Assembly (NCBI RefSeq): GCF_028747205.1
Contig: NZ_CP112880.1
Coordinates: 2,046,001-2,110,000, forward strand
Direction of reading: 5' to 3'
DNA length: 64,000 nucleotides
DNA from: Streptomyces sp. CA-278952
GTDB lineage: Bacteria; Actinomycetota; Actinomycetes; Streptomycetales; Streptomycetaceae
Position 1 is the stretch's first letter, and the number at the start of each line of letters is the position of its first letter. Both the position numbers and the translations under genes were made by a program. Positions 15,649 to 26,900 of the stretch are shown here, piece by piece. Under the pieces are notes generated by a model. The model made no database searches, had not been told where the DNA came from, and saw nothing but the letters and a program-made list of their open reading frames with translations.

Positions 15649-18168
15649 CTACTCGTCGAACGCCCCCGGCTTCCTGGTGCTGTCGTTGGGCTTCGTCGGG
15701 CTGTGGACCACCTTGACCGGCAGCCCTTCGTCCCGGAAGGCCCTGCGGGCGGCCTTGGCCACCTCCGGGTCGGAGAAGTGCCACTCCACGCTCCGGCCGC
15801 CGGACGCCTCCACCTGGGCGCGCGCCTCGGTGACGAACTTGTCCTTGCCCGAGGGGGTGAGAGCGCCGCTGCCGGACGTGGACAGATAGCTGCCGTAGCC
15901 GTTCTTGGCCTCCAGGAACGTCTGCCGGGAGGAGTCCCAGCCGTCGTACTCCACCGCCGGCTTGCCCTCCCGGGGATGCGGCACGACGTACTCCTGGCCC
16001 CGGTTGGTACCGGTCACCTGCTCCTGGTAGCGCAGCCAGGACTCGTTCTTCCAGTTGGGCGCGGGGTTGCGGTCCCGGCTCGCCCAGTAGCCGTCGCCCG
16101 CGTCGGCGTCCCCGAGCGTACGGTCCTCCAGGTCGTCGGCCCAGGACGGCGGGTTGTAGTTGCGCGGGTCGGAGGTGTCGTTGCGCTGCGCCTGCGGGTA
16201 CTTCTTCTTGTCCACCTCGGCCTTGCGTGCCCTCTCGGGCTCCTCCAGCCTCTTCCGCTCCAGGTGGGCGGCCCGCTCGGCTGCTCGCGCCTGGGCGGCG
16301 GCCGCCTTGGCGGCCTCGTCGCACCCGCCGTTCGCGGCGACGATCCGGTCCGGGGAGCCGCCCGCCAGCACGCCGGTGCCCGAGCCGGGGACTCCGGTGG
16401 CCCCGCCCCCGCCGTACCGCACGCGCGGCGGGCCCGAGGCGATGGCGCAGCCGGTCCGGCGGGCCGCGTCCTCGGCGGTGTCCGCCGCGTCGTCGGCCTC
16501 CTTCGCCGCCTTTCGCACGCCGTCGAGGTCGCCGGCCTCGGCCGCCTTGCGGGCCCTGCGGGCCGCCGCCCCCGCATCGTCAGCGGCCCTCGCCACGGCT
16601 CCGGCGACCTTGCCCAGCGCACCGAGTTTGCCGACCTTGCCGACGACCTTCCCGACGTTGTAGCCGGGGATGAAGATCGAGCCGATGTTCCAGATCACGT
16701 CGGTGACGGCCCGGGTCTTCTCACCGTTGTTCCAGCGCTCGCGGACCTCGTCCCCGACGAACACGTCGTCGCCGACCGTGACCACCGTGCCGACGGACGC
16801 CCTGCCCCAGTCCAGGAGCGCGCCCAGGTAGTCGCCGTCCGCCCACTTGTCGCCGGCGCCCGCGGAGTCCTTCGTCCACTGGTCGCCGAGCTGCTTGCCG
16901 TAGTCGGCCAGGCCCGACCAGGTCTCCGGCTTGAACAGGTCGATGATCCCGGTGATGTCGCCCCAGAGCCCGTCGACCACGAGGCCCTTGACGACCTGCG
17001 TCGTACGGTCCCAGGCGCAGCCGAAGAAACCCCAGCCGCCGCAGTCCTCCTGCTCCTCGGCCTGCTCGCCCCCTTCCTCGCCCTCGCCCTCACCGTCGTC
17101 GGACGCCTGTACGTCGTGGGCGGCCTCGGGCTCCTCGTCGTCCTCGGGGAAGGTGTCCTCGCCGGTGCCGGGGCGGCCGGTGTCGTCGGGGCCGCCGGTG
17201 CCGCCGCCGGTCGTGGTCGAGCCTTCGGGCCCGCCCGAGCCCTCGGATCCGCCCGAGCCCTCGGTGCCTCCGGTGGAGCCGGTGCCTCCGGTACCGCCGG
17301 TGCCCTCACCACCGGTGGCCCCCTCCGTGGATCCTCCGGTGACGCCGCCCGTGGTCGTCGAACCGCCGTCGGCTCCCTCGTCCGTACCGCCGTCGGTTCC
17401 CCCGTCCGCGCCACCGTCAGCTGCCCCGTCCGTACCCCCGCCCGTACCGCCGCCCGGGCGGTCCCCCGCCTCGACGGAGCCGCTGCCCGGGGAGACCGGG
17501 CAGGAGCTGCCGGTCAGCGAGCAGATCGCGGACTGGAGGCCCTCGGTGATCCGGCCGCCGAGGCCGCCCACGGTCAGGGCCCCGATCAGCGCGACGACGA
17601 TCAGGACCAGGCCCAGGTACTCCAGGGCGGTCTGCCCCCGGTCCCGCTTCCAGGTGATCATGTGCGGGAGCGAGAATTTCGGCGGCTGCCCCCGTTCGCC
17701 GGACGGCAGCCGGAACCACGCCCGGCTCCCCGCGCGGCTGATCAGGACGGTGATCAGGATCGGCAGGACCAGCTGGGTCAGCCCGTCCGGCGACCCGTCC
17801 CCGAGGTTGGCGAGGCCCCCGAGGATCAGCCACACCTGTACGGCGACGATGCCCCACCGCACCCGTGTGCCGCCGGTCCGTACGTGCCGGGCCAGCAGCG
17901 CCGCGAGCACCCCGGGCGCGGAGGCGTACAGCAGGATGCCGAGCACCTCGGCGCCCATCGCGTCCGCGGCGAGGGCCGAGCCGGACAGGCCGATCGCCCC
18001 CAGCAGCGTCGCCCCGAACAGCACGAGGAGCAGCACGCGGACCAGGACGAGCGGGCGCGGAAGTTCACGCCGCGGGGCGACGGCCGGAGCCGGGCCTCCC
18101 GCTACGGGTATGCCACCGACAGCAGACATACGTGATCCGACCCCCGGCGCCCATGAGTGACATGACAA
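15649..18168 (-). CDS. Polymorphic toxin: multi-TM and prepilin-like N-terminus, Gly/Thr-rich linker, C-terminal Tox-REase-5 nuclease domain
   Basis: 839 residues (ATG at 18168; ATG at 18129, residue 14, is an alternative, neither with a strong ribosome-binding site). Regions in order: four membrane segments (about 40-60, 71-93, 105-122, 127-144). Then a Flp-pilin-like prepilin segment, KRDRG then QTALEYLG with Gly178-Gln179 as cleavage site and Glu183 at +5, and a hydrophobic helix to about 203. Then a Cys pair, a low-complexity Gly/Thr/Glu/Asp linker (about 230-375), and a central domain (about 378-530) with a GDITGIIDLF motif. Then an Ala/Lys-rich helical stretch, and a C-terminal domain (about 705-822) with VEYDGWDSSRQTFLEAKNGY. 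In the last, Asp742, Glu753 and Lys755 fit a PD-(D/E)xK nuclease of the Tox-REase-5 type. The immunity-like gene follows. Confidence 0.75.
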   Translation of the reverse strand: MSCHSWAPGVGSRMSAVGGIPVAGGPAPAVAPRRELPRPLVLVRVLLLVLFGATLLGAIGLSGSALAADAMGAEVLGILLYASAPGVLAALLARHVRTGGTRVRWGIVAVQVWLILGGLANLGDGSPDGLTQLVLPILITVLISRAGSRAWFRLPSGERGQPPKFSLPHMITWKRDRGQTALEYLGLVLIVVALIGALTVGGLGGRITEGLQSAICSLTGSSCPVSPGSGSVEAGDRPGGGTGGGTDGAADGGADGGTDGGTDEGADGGSTTTGGVTGGSTEGATGGEGTGGTGGTGSTGGTEGSGGSEGSGGPEGSTTTGGGTGGPDDTGRPGTGEDTFPEDDEEPEAAHDVQASDDGEGEGEEGGEQAEEQEDCGGWGFFGCAWDRTTQVVKGLVVDGLWGDITGIIDLFKPETWSGLADYGKQLGDQWTKDSAGAGDKWADGDYLGALLDWGRASVGTVVTVGDDVFVGDEVRERWNNGEKTRAVTDVIWNIGSIFIPGYNVGKVVGKVGKLGALGKVAGAVARAADDAGAAARRARKAAEAGDLDGVRKAAKEADDAADTAEDAARRTGCAIASGPPRVRYGGGGATGVPGSGTGVLAGGSPDRIVAANGGCDEAAKAAAAQARAAERAAHLERKRLEEPERARKAEVDKKKYPQAQRNDTSDPRNYNPPSWADDLEDRTLGDADAGDGYWASRDRNPAPNWKNESWLRYQEQVTGTNRGQEYVVPHPREGKPAVEYDGWDSSRQTFLEAKNGYGSYLSTSGSGALTPSGKDKFVTEARAQVEASGGRSVEWHFSDPEVAKAARRAFRDEGLPVKVVHSPTKPNDSTRKPGAFDE

Positions 18169-18202
18169 CCGGTCACCCTAGGGGCGAGGACCCGCTCACG
18201 TC

Positions 18203-18232
18203 GTGGGCCCCAGGACCCAACCCCGGGCCCAC
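18203..18232. promoter_or_regulatory. Inverted repeat in the 5' region of the toxin gene
   Basis: Perfect 8-base arms (GTGGGCCC and GGGCCCAC) with a 14-base spacer, 35 bases upstream of the first toxin start codon. It could be an operator or a leader hairpin; no regulator is identified. Confidence 0.35.
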
Positions 18233-18265
18233 CTCGCGGGGTTGACCGGGACACGGATAAGCAAC

Positions 18266-18318
18266 GTACCCGGCAGCGGGGCCGCTCGTACGGGACGAGC
18301 GGGCCTGCTACCGGGTAC
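18266..18318 (-). terminator. Long hairpin after serA, insulating the toxin gene
   Basis: Stem arms of about 24 bases (beginning GTACCCGG and ending CCGGGTAC, with inner CCGCTCGT/ACGAGCGG pairing and a few mismatches). It starts about 30 bases past the serA stop. Confidence 0.7.
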
Positions 18319-18348
18319 GGAGCGGGGTCGTGCGATTGAGCGCCTGCG

Positions 18349-19941
18349 TCAGTCGGTGAGGTTCACCGAGCGGGCCGAGGAGGCGCCGATCTCCTCGGCG
18401 ATCTCGGTCAGCACCGGCTGCGGGACGGTGTCGTCGACGGTGAGGACGACGAGCGCCTCGCCGCCCACGGCGGCCCGGGACACCTGCATGCCCGCGATGT
18501 TCAGCCCGGCCTCGCCGAGGATCTTGCCGACCGCGCCCACCACGCCGGGACGGTCCTGGTAGCGCAGGACGACCATGTGGTCGGCGAGCGCCAGATCGAC
18601 GTCGTGCTCACCGATGGCGACGATCTTCTGGAGGTTCTTCGGGCCGGCCAGCGTGCCGGAGACCGCGACCTCCTGGCCGTCGGAGAGGGTGCCGCGCACG
18701 GTGACCACGTTGCGGTGGTCGGGCGACTCGGAGCTGGTGGTGAGGCGGACCTCTACACCGCGCTCCTGCGCGAACAGGGGGGCGTTGACGTAGCTGACGG
18801 TCTCGTCGACGACGTCCTCGAAGACGCCCTTGAGGGCGGAGAGCTCCAGCACCTTGACGTCGTGCTGGGTGATCTCGCCGTACACCTCGACGTCGAGCCG
18901 GGCCGCGACCTCGCCCGCGAGCGCGGTGAAGATCCGGCCGAGCTTCTCGGCGAGCGGCAGGCCGGGGCGTACGTCCTCGGCGATGACGCCGCCCTGGACG
19001 TTGACCGCGTCCGGGACCAGCTCGCCGGCCAGGGCGAGGCGGACGGACTTGGCGACCGCGATGCCCGCCTTCTCCTGCGCCTCGTCGGTGGAGGCGCCGA
19101 GGTGCGGGGTGCAGACGACCTGGTCGAACTGGAACAGCGGGGAGTCCGTGCAGGGCTCCTTCGCGTACACATCGAGGCCGGCGCCCGCGACGCGGCCCTC
19201 CTTCAGCGCGGAGGCCAGGGCCTCCTCGTCGACGATCCCGCCGCGCGCGGCGTTGACGATGCGGACCGAGGGCTTCACCTTGTGCAGCGCCTCGTCACCG
19301 ATGAGACCGAGGGTCTCGGGGGTCTTGGGCAGGTGCACCGTGATGAAGTCGGCGACCTCCAGCAGCTCGTCCAGGCTGAGGAGCTTGACGCCCATCTGCG
19401 CGGCGCGGGCCGGCTGGACGTAGGGGTCGTAGGCGACGATCTTCATGCCGAAGGCCGACATGCGCTGGGCCACCAGGACGCCGATGCGGCCGAGGCCGAC
19501 GACGCCGAGGACCTTCTCGCTGAGCTCGACACCGGTGTACTTGGAGCGCTTCCACTCACCGTTCTTGAGCGCGCTGTTGGCCTGCGGGATGTTGCGCGCG
19601 GTGGCCACCAGCAGACCACAGGCCAGCTCGGCCGCGGTGACGATGTTGGAGGTCGGGGCGTTGACGACCATCACGCCGGCCTTGGTGGCCGAGGAGACGT
19701 CGACGTTGTCCAGGCCGACGCCGGCGCGGGCCACGACCCGGAGCTTCTTGGCGGCGGCGATGGCCTCGGCGTCGACCTTGGTGGCGGAGCGCACCAGGAT
19801 GGCGTCGACGTCGACGATCGCGGGGAGAAGCTCGGCGCGGTCCGCGCCGTTGCAGTGCCGGATCTCGAAATCCGGACCCAGGGCGTCGACCGTGGCGGGC
19901 GACAGCTCTTCAGCGATGAGTACGACAGGTTTCGAGCTCAC
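18349..19941 (-). CDS. serA: D-3-phosphoglycerate dehydrogenase
   Basis: 530 residues from GTG at 19941, preceded by GAGGA; the in-frame extension upstream has no such site and exceeds the family length. It catalyses the NAD+-dependent oxidation of 3-phosphoglycerate, the first step of serine synthesis. The catalytic half has VGLGRIGVLVAQR (Rossmann), VNAARGGIVDEEAL and VVCTPHLGAST with the catalytic His. Residues about 315-450 form the allosteric substrate-binding domain, and the C-terminal about 75 residues form an ACT domain (VLRYQDRPGVVGAVGKIL). It is the long actinobacterial form regulated by serine. It sits downstream of the ilvBNC genes on the same strand but behind a strong terminator. 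Confidence 0.96.
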   Translation of the reverse strand: MSSKPVVLIAEELSPATVDALGPDFEIRHCNGADRAELLPAIVDVDAILVRSATKVDAEAIAAAKKLRVVARAGVGLDNVDVSSATKAGVMVVNAPTSNIVTAAELACGLLVATARNIPQANSALKNGEWKRSKYTGVELSEKVLGVVGLGRIGVLVAQRMSAFGMKIVAYDPYVQPARAAQMGVKLLSLDELLEVADFITVHLPKTPETLGLIGDEALHKVKPSVRIVNAARGGIVDEEALASALKEGRVAGAGLDVYAKEPCTDSPLFQFDQVVCTPHLGASTDEAQEKAGIAVAKSVRLALAGELVPDAVNVQGGVIAEDVRPGLPLAEKLGRIFTALAGEVAARLDVEVYGEITQHDVKVLELSALKGVFEDVVDETVSYVNAPLFAQERGVEVRLTTSSESPDHRNVVTVRGTLSDGQEVAVSGTLAGPKNLQKIVAIGEHDVDLALADHMVVLRYQDRPGVVGAVGKILGEAGLNIAGMQVSRAAVGGEALVVLTVDDTVPQPVLTEIAEEIGASSARSVNLTD

Positions 19942-20189
19942 GTGAGTCCTCACAAGTCCAGTGCGGACGGCCGTCCCGACGGCCGCAGGCGGTGGAGGGG
20001 CTAGCCGCGTGGAAGACGCACGACACTGTGGGCCCTGACGCGTGTATCTGTTGAGAAGTGTAGTCATGCGACGCGCCTCGTACTGCGCCCCGGTGGAAGG
20101 ATCACCCGCACGAGGGTGGACGTGGTGTACACCCGTACGGAACTGCCCCTCCGGTACCCCCGTACGGAGCGGCTTCTCCGGTTACCGCG

Positions 20190-20224
20190 GAGCGGGGCGG
20201 GTCCGTCGAGGACCCGCCCCGCTC
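20190..20224 (-). terminator. Perfect 15-bp hairpin after ilvC
   Basis: GAGCGGGGCGGGTCC pairs perfectly with GGACCCGCCCCGCTC around a 5-base loop, starting 10 bases after the ilvC stop. The 248 bases between it and serA would hold the serA promoter; no convincing hexamers seen. Confidence 0.75.
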
Positions 20225-20234
20225 CCGAAAAGGC

Positions 20235-21896
<1,662 letters not shown>

Positions 21897-23768
21897 TCAG
21901 TCGTCTTCGTTGTCGCCGAAGTCGGGGCGGACGCCGCGGGCGGCCTGGACCTCGTCGTTGGAGGTGCCCGCCGCGACCATCGGCCAGACCATGGCGTCCT
22001 CGTGGACGATGAAGTCGATCACGACGGGGCGGTCGTTGATGGAGTTGGCCTCTTCGATGACCTTGTCCAGGTCGGCCGGGTCCTCGCAGCGGATGGCGTA
22101 GCAGCCCATGGCCTCGGACAGCTTGACGAAGTCCGGGACGCGGGTGCCCTTGGCCGGGACGCCGTCCGTGTCCGCGCCGGAGTGCAGCACGGTGTTGGAG
22201 TAGCGCTGGTTGTAGAAGAGGGTCTGCCACTGGCGGACCATCCCGAGCGCGCCGTTGTTGATGACGGCGACCTTGATCGGGATGTTGTTGAGCGCGCAGG
22301 TGGTCAGTTCCTGGTTGGTCATCTGGAAGCAGCCGTCGCCGTCGATGGCCCAGACCGTGCGGTCGGGCATGCCGGCCTTCGCGCCCATGGCGGCCGGGAC
22401 CGCGTACCCCATCGTTCCGGCGCCGCCGCTGTTGAGCCAGGTGGCGGGCTGCTCGTAGTCGATGAAGTGGGAGGCCCACATCTGGTGCTGGCCGACGCCC
22501 GCCGCGAAGATCGTGCCCTCGGGGGCGAGCTTGCCGATGCGCTGGATGACCTGCTGCGGGGAGAGGCTGCCGTCCTCGGGCAGGTCGTAGCCGAGCGGGT
22601 AGGTCTCGCGCCAGCGGTTGAGGTCCTTCCACCAGGCCGCGTATCCCGTTCGGGCGGCCTCGCCGATGTGGCCCTCGGTGTGCTCGGCCTGGACGGCCTG
22701 GACCAGGTCGGCCAGGACCTCGCGGGCATCGCCGACGATGGGCACGTCCGCAATGCGGTTCTTGCCGATCTCGGCCGGGTCGATGTCGGCGTGGACGATC
22801 TTGGCGTACGGGGCGAAGCTGTCCAGCTTGCCGGTGACGCGGTCGTCGAAGCGGGCTCCGAGGGCGACGATCAGGTCGGCCTTCTGCAGCGCGGTGACGG
22901 CGGTGACCGCGCCGTGCATGCCCGGCATTCCCACGTGCAGCGGGTGGCTGTCGGGGAAGGATCCGAGCGCCATCAGGGTGGTGGTGACGGGCGCTCCGGT
23001 CAGCTCCGCGAGGACCTTCAGCTCGGCGGTGGCGCCGGCCTTCATGACGCCGCCGCCGACGTACAGCACGGGGCGCTTGGCCTGGGTGATCAGCTTCGCG
23101 GCCTCGCGGATCTGCTTGGCGTGCGGCTTGGTCACCGGGCGGTAGCCGGGCAGGTCCTGGGTGGGCGGCCAGCTGAAGGTGGTCTTCGCCTGGAGGGCGT
23201 CCTTGGCGATGTCGACGAGGACCGGTCCGGGGCGGCCGGTGGAGGCGATGTGGAAGGCCTCGGCGATGGTGTGCGGGATGTCCTCGGCCTTGGTGACCAG
23301 GAAGTTGTGCTTGGTGATCGGCATCGTGATGCCGCAGATGTCGGCTTCCTGGAAGGCGTCGGTGCCGATCGCCTTGGCGGCGACCTGGCCGGTGATCGCG
23401 ACGAGCGGCACGGAGTCCATGTGGGCGTCGGCGATCGGGGTGACCAGGTTGGTGGCGCCGGGGCCCGAGGTGGCCATGCAGACGCCGACCTTGCCGGTGG
23501 CCTGCGCGTACCCGGTGGCGGCGTGGCCGGCGCCCTGCTCGTGGCGGACCAGGACGTGACGGACGCGGGTGGAGTCCATCATCGGGTCGTAGGCGGGGAG
23601 GATCGCGCCGCCGGGAATGCCGAATACCGTGTCGGCGCCGACTTCCTCGAGAGAACGGATGAGGGACTGCGCGCCCGTGACGTGCTCAACGGTGACGGAC
23701 GGCTGTCCGCCGTTACGGGCGCGCGGCTGCGGGTGGTGGGCCCCGGTGGCCTGCTCGGTCATCGGCAT
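21897..23768 (-). CDS. ilvB: Acetolactate synthase catalytic (large) subunit
   Basis: 623 residues, a ThDP-dependent enzyme that condenses two pyruvates (or pyruvate and 2-oxobutyrate), the first common step of branched-chain amino acid synthesis. Signature pieces: [14 protein letters not shown] with the ThDP-activating Glu nearby, [38 protein letters not shown], the central FAD domain, and the ThDP-Mg motif [19 protein letters not shown]. It starts at ATG 23768 (a second ATG two codons later is possible). It is preceded by a leader peptide and an intrinsic terminator, which indicate attenuation control. First gene of ilvBN(C). Confidence 0.97.
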   Translation of the reverse strand: MPMTEQATGAHHPQPRARNGGQPSVTVEHVTGAQSLIRSLEEVGADTVFGIPGGAILPAYDPMMDSTRVRHVLVRHEQGAGHAATGYAQATGKVGVCMATSGPGATNLVTPIADAHMDSVPLVAITGQVAAKAIGTDAFQEADICGITMPITKHNFLVTKAEDIPHTIAEAFHIASTGRPGPVLVDIAKDALQAKTTFSWPPTQDLPGYRPVTKPHAKQIREAAKLITQAKRPVLYVGGGVMKAGATAELKVLAELTGAPVTTTLMALGSFPDSHPLHVGMPGMHGAVTAVTALQKADLIVALGARFDDRVTGKLDSFAPYAKIVHADIDPAEIGKNRIADVPIVGDAREVLADLVQAVQAEHTEGHIGEAARTGYAAWWKDLNRWRETYPLGYDLPEDGSLSPQQVIQRIGKLAPEGTIFAAGVGQHQMWASHFIDYEQPATWLNSGGAGTMGYAVPAAMGAKAGMPDRTVWAIDGDGCFQMTNQELTTCALNNIPIKVAVINNGALGMVRQWQTLFYNQRYSNTVLHSGADTDGVPAKGTRVPDFVKLSEAMGCYAIRCEDPADLDKVIEEANSINDRPVVIDFIVHEDAMVWPMVAAGTSNDEVQAARGVRPDFGDNEDD

Positions 23769-23832
23769 TCTCTTCTCGAAGCTGAGGGTTTTCGCGGGTG
23801 TTTTGCAGCGATTTGAGAGGTGTCAGTGCAAC

Positions 23833-23866
23833 AAAAAACCCCTCGTGCCGTGAGGCAAGCGAGGGG
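23833..23866 (-). terminator. Transcription attenuator in the ilvB leader
   Basis: Classic intrinsic terminator in the mRNA sense: CCCCTCG stem, inner GCCT/CGGC-type pairing with a small bulge, closing CGAGGGG, then six U's. It lies between the branched-chain leader peptide and ilvB. The rare U-tract in so GC-rich a genome makes function convincing. Confidence 0.85.
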
Positions 23867-23910
23867 AGCGCGCCGGGTGCGGTCGCAGAGTGTCGTGGAG
23901 TGACTCCGCT

Positions 23911-23952
23911 TCAGCCGACGCGCTTTCCAAGTACGAGAATTCGGGTGCGCAT
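23911..23952 (-). CDS. ilvB leader peptide (13 aa, Ile-Leu-Val-Leu-rich)
   Basis: The 14-codon ORF reads MRTRILVLGKRVG, with Ile-Leu-Val-Leu and a further Val, the amino acids made by the operon. It ends at a TGA 45 bases before the attenuator hairpin. Stalling on these codons when charged branched-chain tRNAs are scarce would favour an antiterminator. There is no ribosome-binding site; the start is very near the predicted transcription start, so it may be read from a leaderless end. Confidence 0.8.
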   Translation of the reverse strand: MRTRILVLGKRVG

Positions 23953-23959
23953 GGCATTG

Positions 23960-23989
23960 ACCCTCTCTCCGGCACGCATGACGTGTCAA
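23960..23989 (-). promoter_or_regulatory. Predicted ilvB promoter
   Basis: Minus-strand TTGACA (23984-23989) followed after 18 bases by GAGGGT (23960-23965), close to the Streptomyces TTGACN/TAGRRT consensus. Expected start of transcription is at about 23952, the first base of the leader peptide ATG. The -35 overlaps the stop codon of the upstream GGDEF gene. Confidence 0.5.
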
Positions 23990-26900
23990 GTAGGTGGGAC
24001 GGGCGTCTCAGCATGTGATCCGGTGAGCAGCGGGATCGAGCCGCCCGCCATCACCGGCCGGGGGCTCGGGATGCCCGGTACGGGGAACTCCCCGCGGACC
24101 AGGGCGCGTCGCAGCCGGTACTCGTCGAGCGGGCCGGAGAAGGCCATCCCCTGGCCGTGGGTGCACCCCATGGCGCGCAGGGCGAGGACCTGCTCGGGGA
24201 CGTCGACGCCGTCGGCGACGGACTGGAGACCGAGGTCGCAGGCGATCCGCAGGAGACCGCTGGTGATCTTGTGCAGCCTGGCCGATTCGACCACCCCCTC
24301 GACCAGGTTCCGGTCGAGCTTCAGCACGTCGATGGGGAGCCGGCGCAGCGCGTTGATCGCCGCGAAACCGCTGCCGAAGCCGTCGAGCGCGATCCGTACG
24401 CCGAGGCGGCGCAGGGCCACGAGGCGCTGCTCCAGGGCGTCGAACGAGACGCGCGGGTCACTGTCGGCGACCTCGATCATCAGGGCGCCCGAGGGCAGGC
24501 CGTGGCGGGTCAGCAGCGCCTCGATGGAGCCGGGGGGCGAGGCCGCCTCCAGCAGCCGGGCGGCGGAGAGCCGGACGGAGACGGCGACGGGGTGCCCGGC
24601 CCTGGCCCGGTCGGCGGCCTGGGCCACCGCCTCCTCCAGGAGCCAGCGGCCGAGCTCGGCGGTGCGGTCGTCGTCGCCGGAGACCCGGAGGAACTCGGCC
24701 GGGGTGAACAGGATGCCCTGGGCGGAACGCCAGCGGGCCTGGGCGGCGACGGCGGCGACGGACCCGCTGGCGAGATGGACGACGGGCTGGTGGAGCAGGG
24801 CGAACTCGCCCTCGCGCAGGGCGGTGCGCAGCCGGGTGGCCAGCTCGGAGCGGCGTACGACGTCGGCCTGCATCTGCGGGGCGTACAGCTCGACCCGGTC
24901 CTTGCCGCCGGCCTTGGCGCGGTACATCGCGAGGTCCGCGTTGCGCATGAGGTCGGTGGGGCTGATGGCGGGCTCGGCGAAGGCCACGCCGATGGAGGCG
25001 GCCACCCTGACCTCGCTGGGGCCGATCCGGTAAGGCTGGGAGAGGGTGAGGCGCAGCCGGTCGGCGATCTCGTGGACCTGGTATTCCCGGGCGCCCTGGT
25101 CGCGGGTGCCGTCGCCCATGATGAGCGCGGCGAACTCGTCGCCGCCGAGCCGGGCCGCGGTGTCGCCGGCCCGGACGGAGTCCTGGAGGCGGCGGCCGGC
25201 CTGGACGAGCAGTTCGTCGCCCGCCTGGTGGCCGATGGTGTCGTTGACCGCCTTGAAGCCGTCGAGGTCGATGAAGAGGACGGCGGTGCCGGGGTCGCCC
25301 GAGCGGCGGCCGCCGAGCGCCTGGCGGACCCGGGCGGTGAACAGGGCCCGGTTGGGCAGGTCGGTGAGCGGGTCGTGCTCGGCGTTGTGCTGCAACTGGG
25401 CCTGGAGCCTGACCCGTTCGGTGACGTCCCGGCTGTTGAGGAGGAGGCCGCCCTGGTGGCGGTTGACGGTGGACTCGACGTGGAGCCAGTCGCCCGTGCC
25501 CGAGCGGAAGCGGCACTCGATACGGGTGGTGGGCTCCTCGTGCGGCGGTGCGGCCAGGAAGCGCCGCACCTCGTGGACGAACCGGCCGAGATCCTCGGGG
25601 TGGATGATCGAGGACAGCTCGGAGCCGACGAGGCCCTCCGCCTCGCGCCCGTAGACCCCGGCGGCGGCGGGGCTGACGTAGCGCAGGGTGCCGTTGGGCG
25701 CGGCGATCATGATGACGTCGCTGGAGCCCTGCACCAGGGAGCGGAAGTGGTTCTCCTTCTGGGCCAGCTCCTGGGTGAGGGAGATGTTGTCGAGGAGCAT
25801 GATGCCCTGCCGGACGACCAGTGCCAGGACGACGGTGCAGCCGGTGAAGATGACGACGCGGTCCACCCGGCGGCCGTCGACCACGTTGTACAGGATGCCC
25901 AGGGTGCAGACGGCGGCGGCGAGATACGGGGTCAGGGCGGCCAGCGAGCCGGCGATCGGGCGGCTGGCGATGGCCCGCGGGGGCCCGGGGCGGGCGGACG
26001 GCCGGGCGCCCGGGCGGGCGCCCCAGGGGGCGTAGGCGAGGAGCAGCGACCCGGCGAACCAGCCGGCGTCGAGGAGTTGGCCCGAGTGGTAGGTGGAGCG
26101 CAGCAGCGGCGAGGTGAACACGGCGTCGCTCAGCACGGTGAGCGCCAGGGCGGCGATGGCGGTGTTGACCGCGGAGCGGTTCACACCGGCCCGGCGGAAG
26201 TGCAGGGCGAGCACCATCGAGACGAGCACGATGTCGAGCAGCGGATAGGCCAGCGAGAGGGCCGCAGGCGCGACGCTGGTGTCCTGGGCCCCCGCCAGGT
26301 GCGTGGTGTGCGCGAGGGCGAGGCTCCAGGCGAGCGTCAGCAGGGAGCCGCCGATCAGCCACGCGTCCAGGGCCAGGCACACCCAGCCCGCGCGGGTGAC
26401 GGGCCGTTTGGCGAGCACGAGCAGTCCGACGATGGCGGGCGGCGCGAAGCAGAGGAAGAAGACGTCGGCGAGGGAGGGGGTGGGCACGGCGACGCCGAGG
26501 ATCACCTCGTACCAGCCCCAGACGGCGTTTCCGCAGGCCGCCATGGCGGAGGAGAGCGAGAACAGCAGCCAGGCGGGGCGCAGCCGGCCCCTGACCGCTC
26601 GCGCGTAGAGGAAACAGGAGACAGCGGCGATGAGGGCCGCCGCGGCGAGACCGAAGTCCCCCATGATGACGGCGACCCGCGGCGAGCCCCAGCCGAGGGC
26701 GGCGCCCACCGAATATCCGGCGCAGACGACGCCGAGCAGGATCCGGGACCGCAGCCCCGTGGTGCCGGTGGCGGACCGCGGGGCGAGCAGGGCCCCCAGC
26801 GCGCTCACCGGAGGGCTCCCCGCCCCGGGCCCACCGGGCACGTGCTCCCCGGCGCCTGGCACCCCGGCGCACGGCACGGAGGAGCCGGGCACGGAGGTAC

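Noticed and set aside
15587..18135. An 810-residue frame antisense to the toxin gene, with apparent repeats
   Set aside because: It mirrors the Gly/Thr-rich linker of the toxin and has no start site or family motif.
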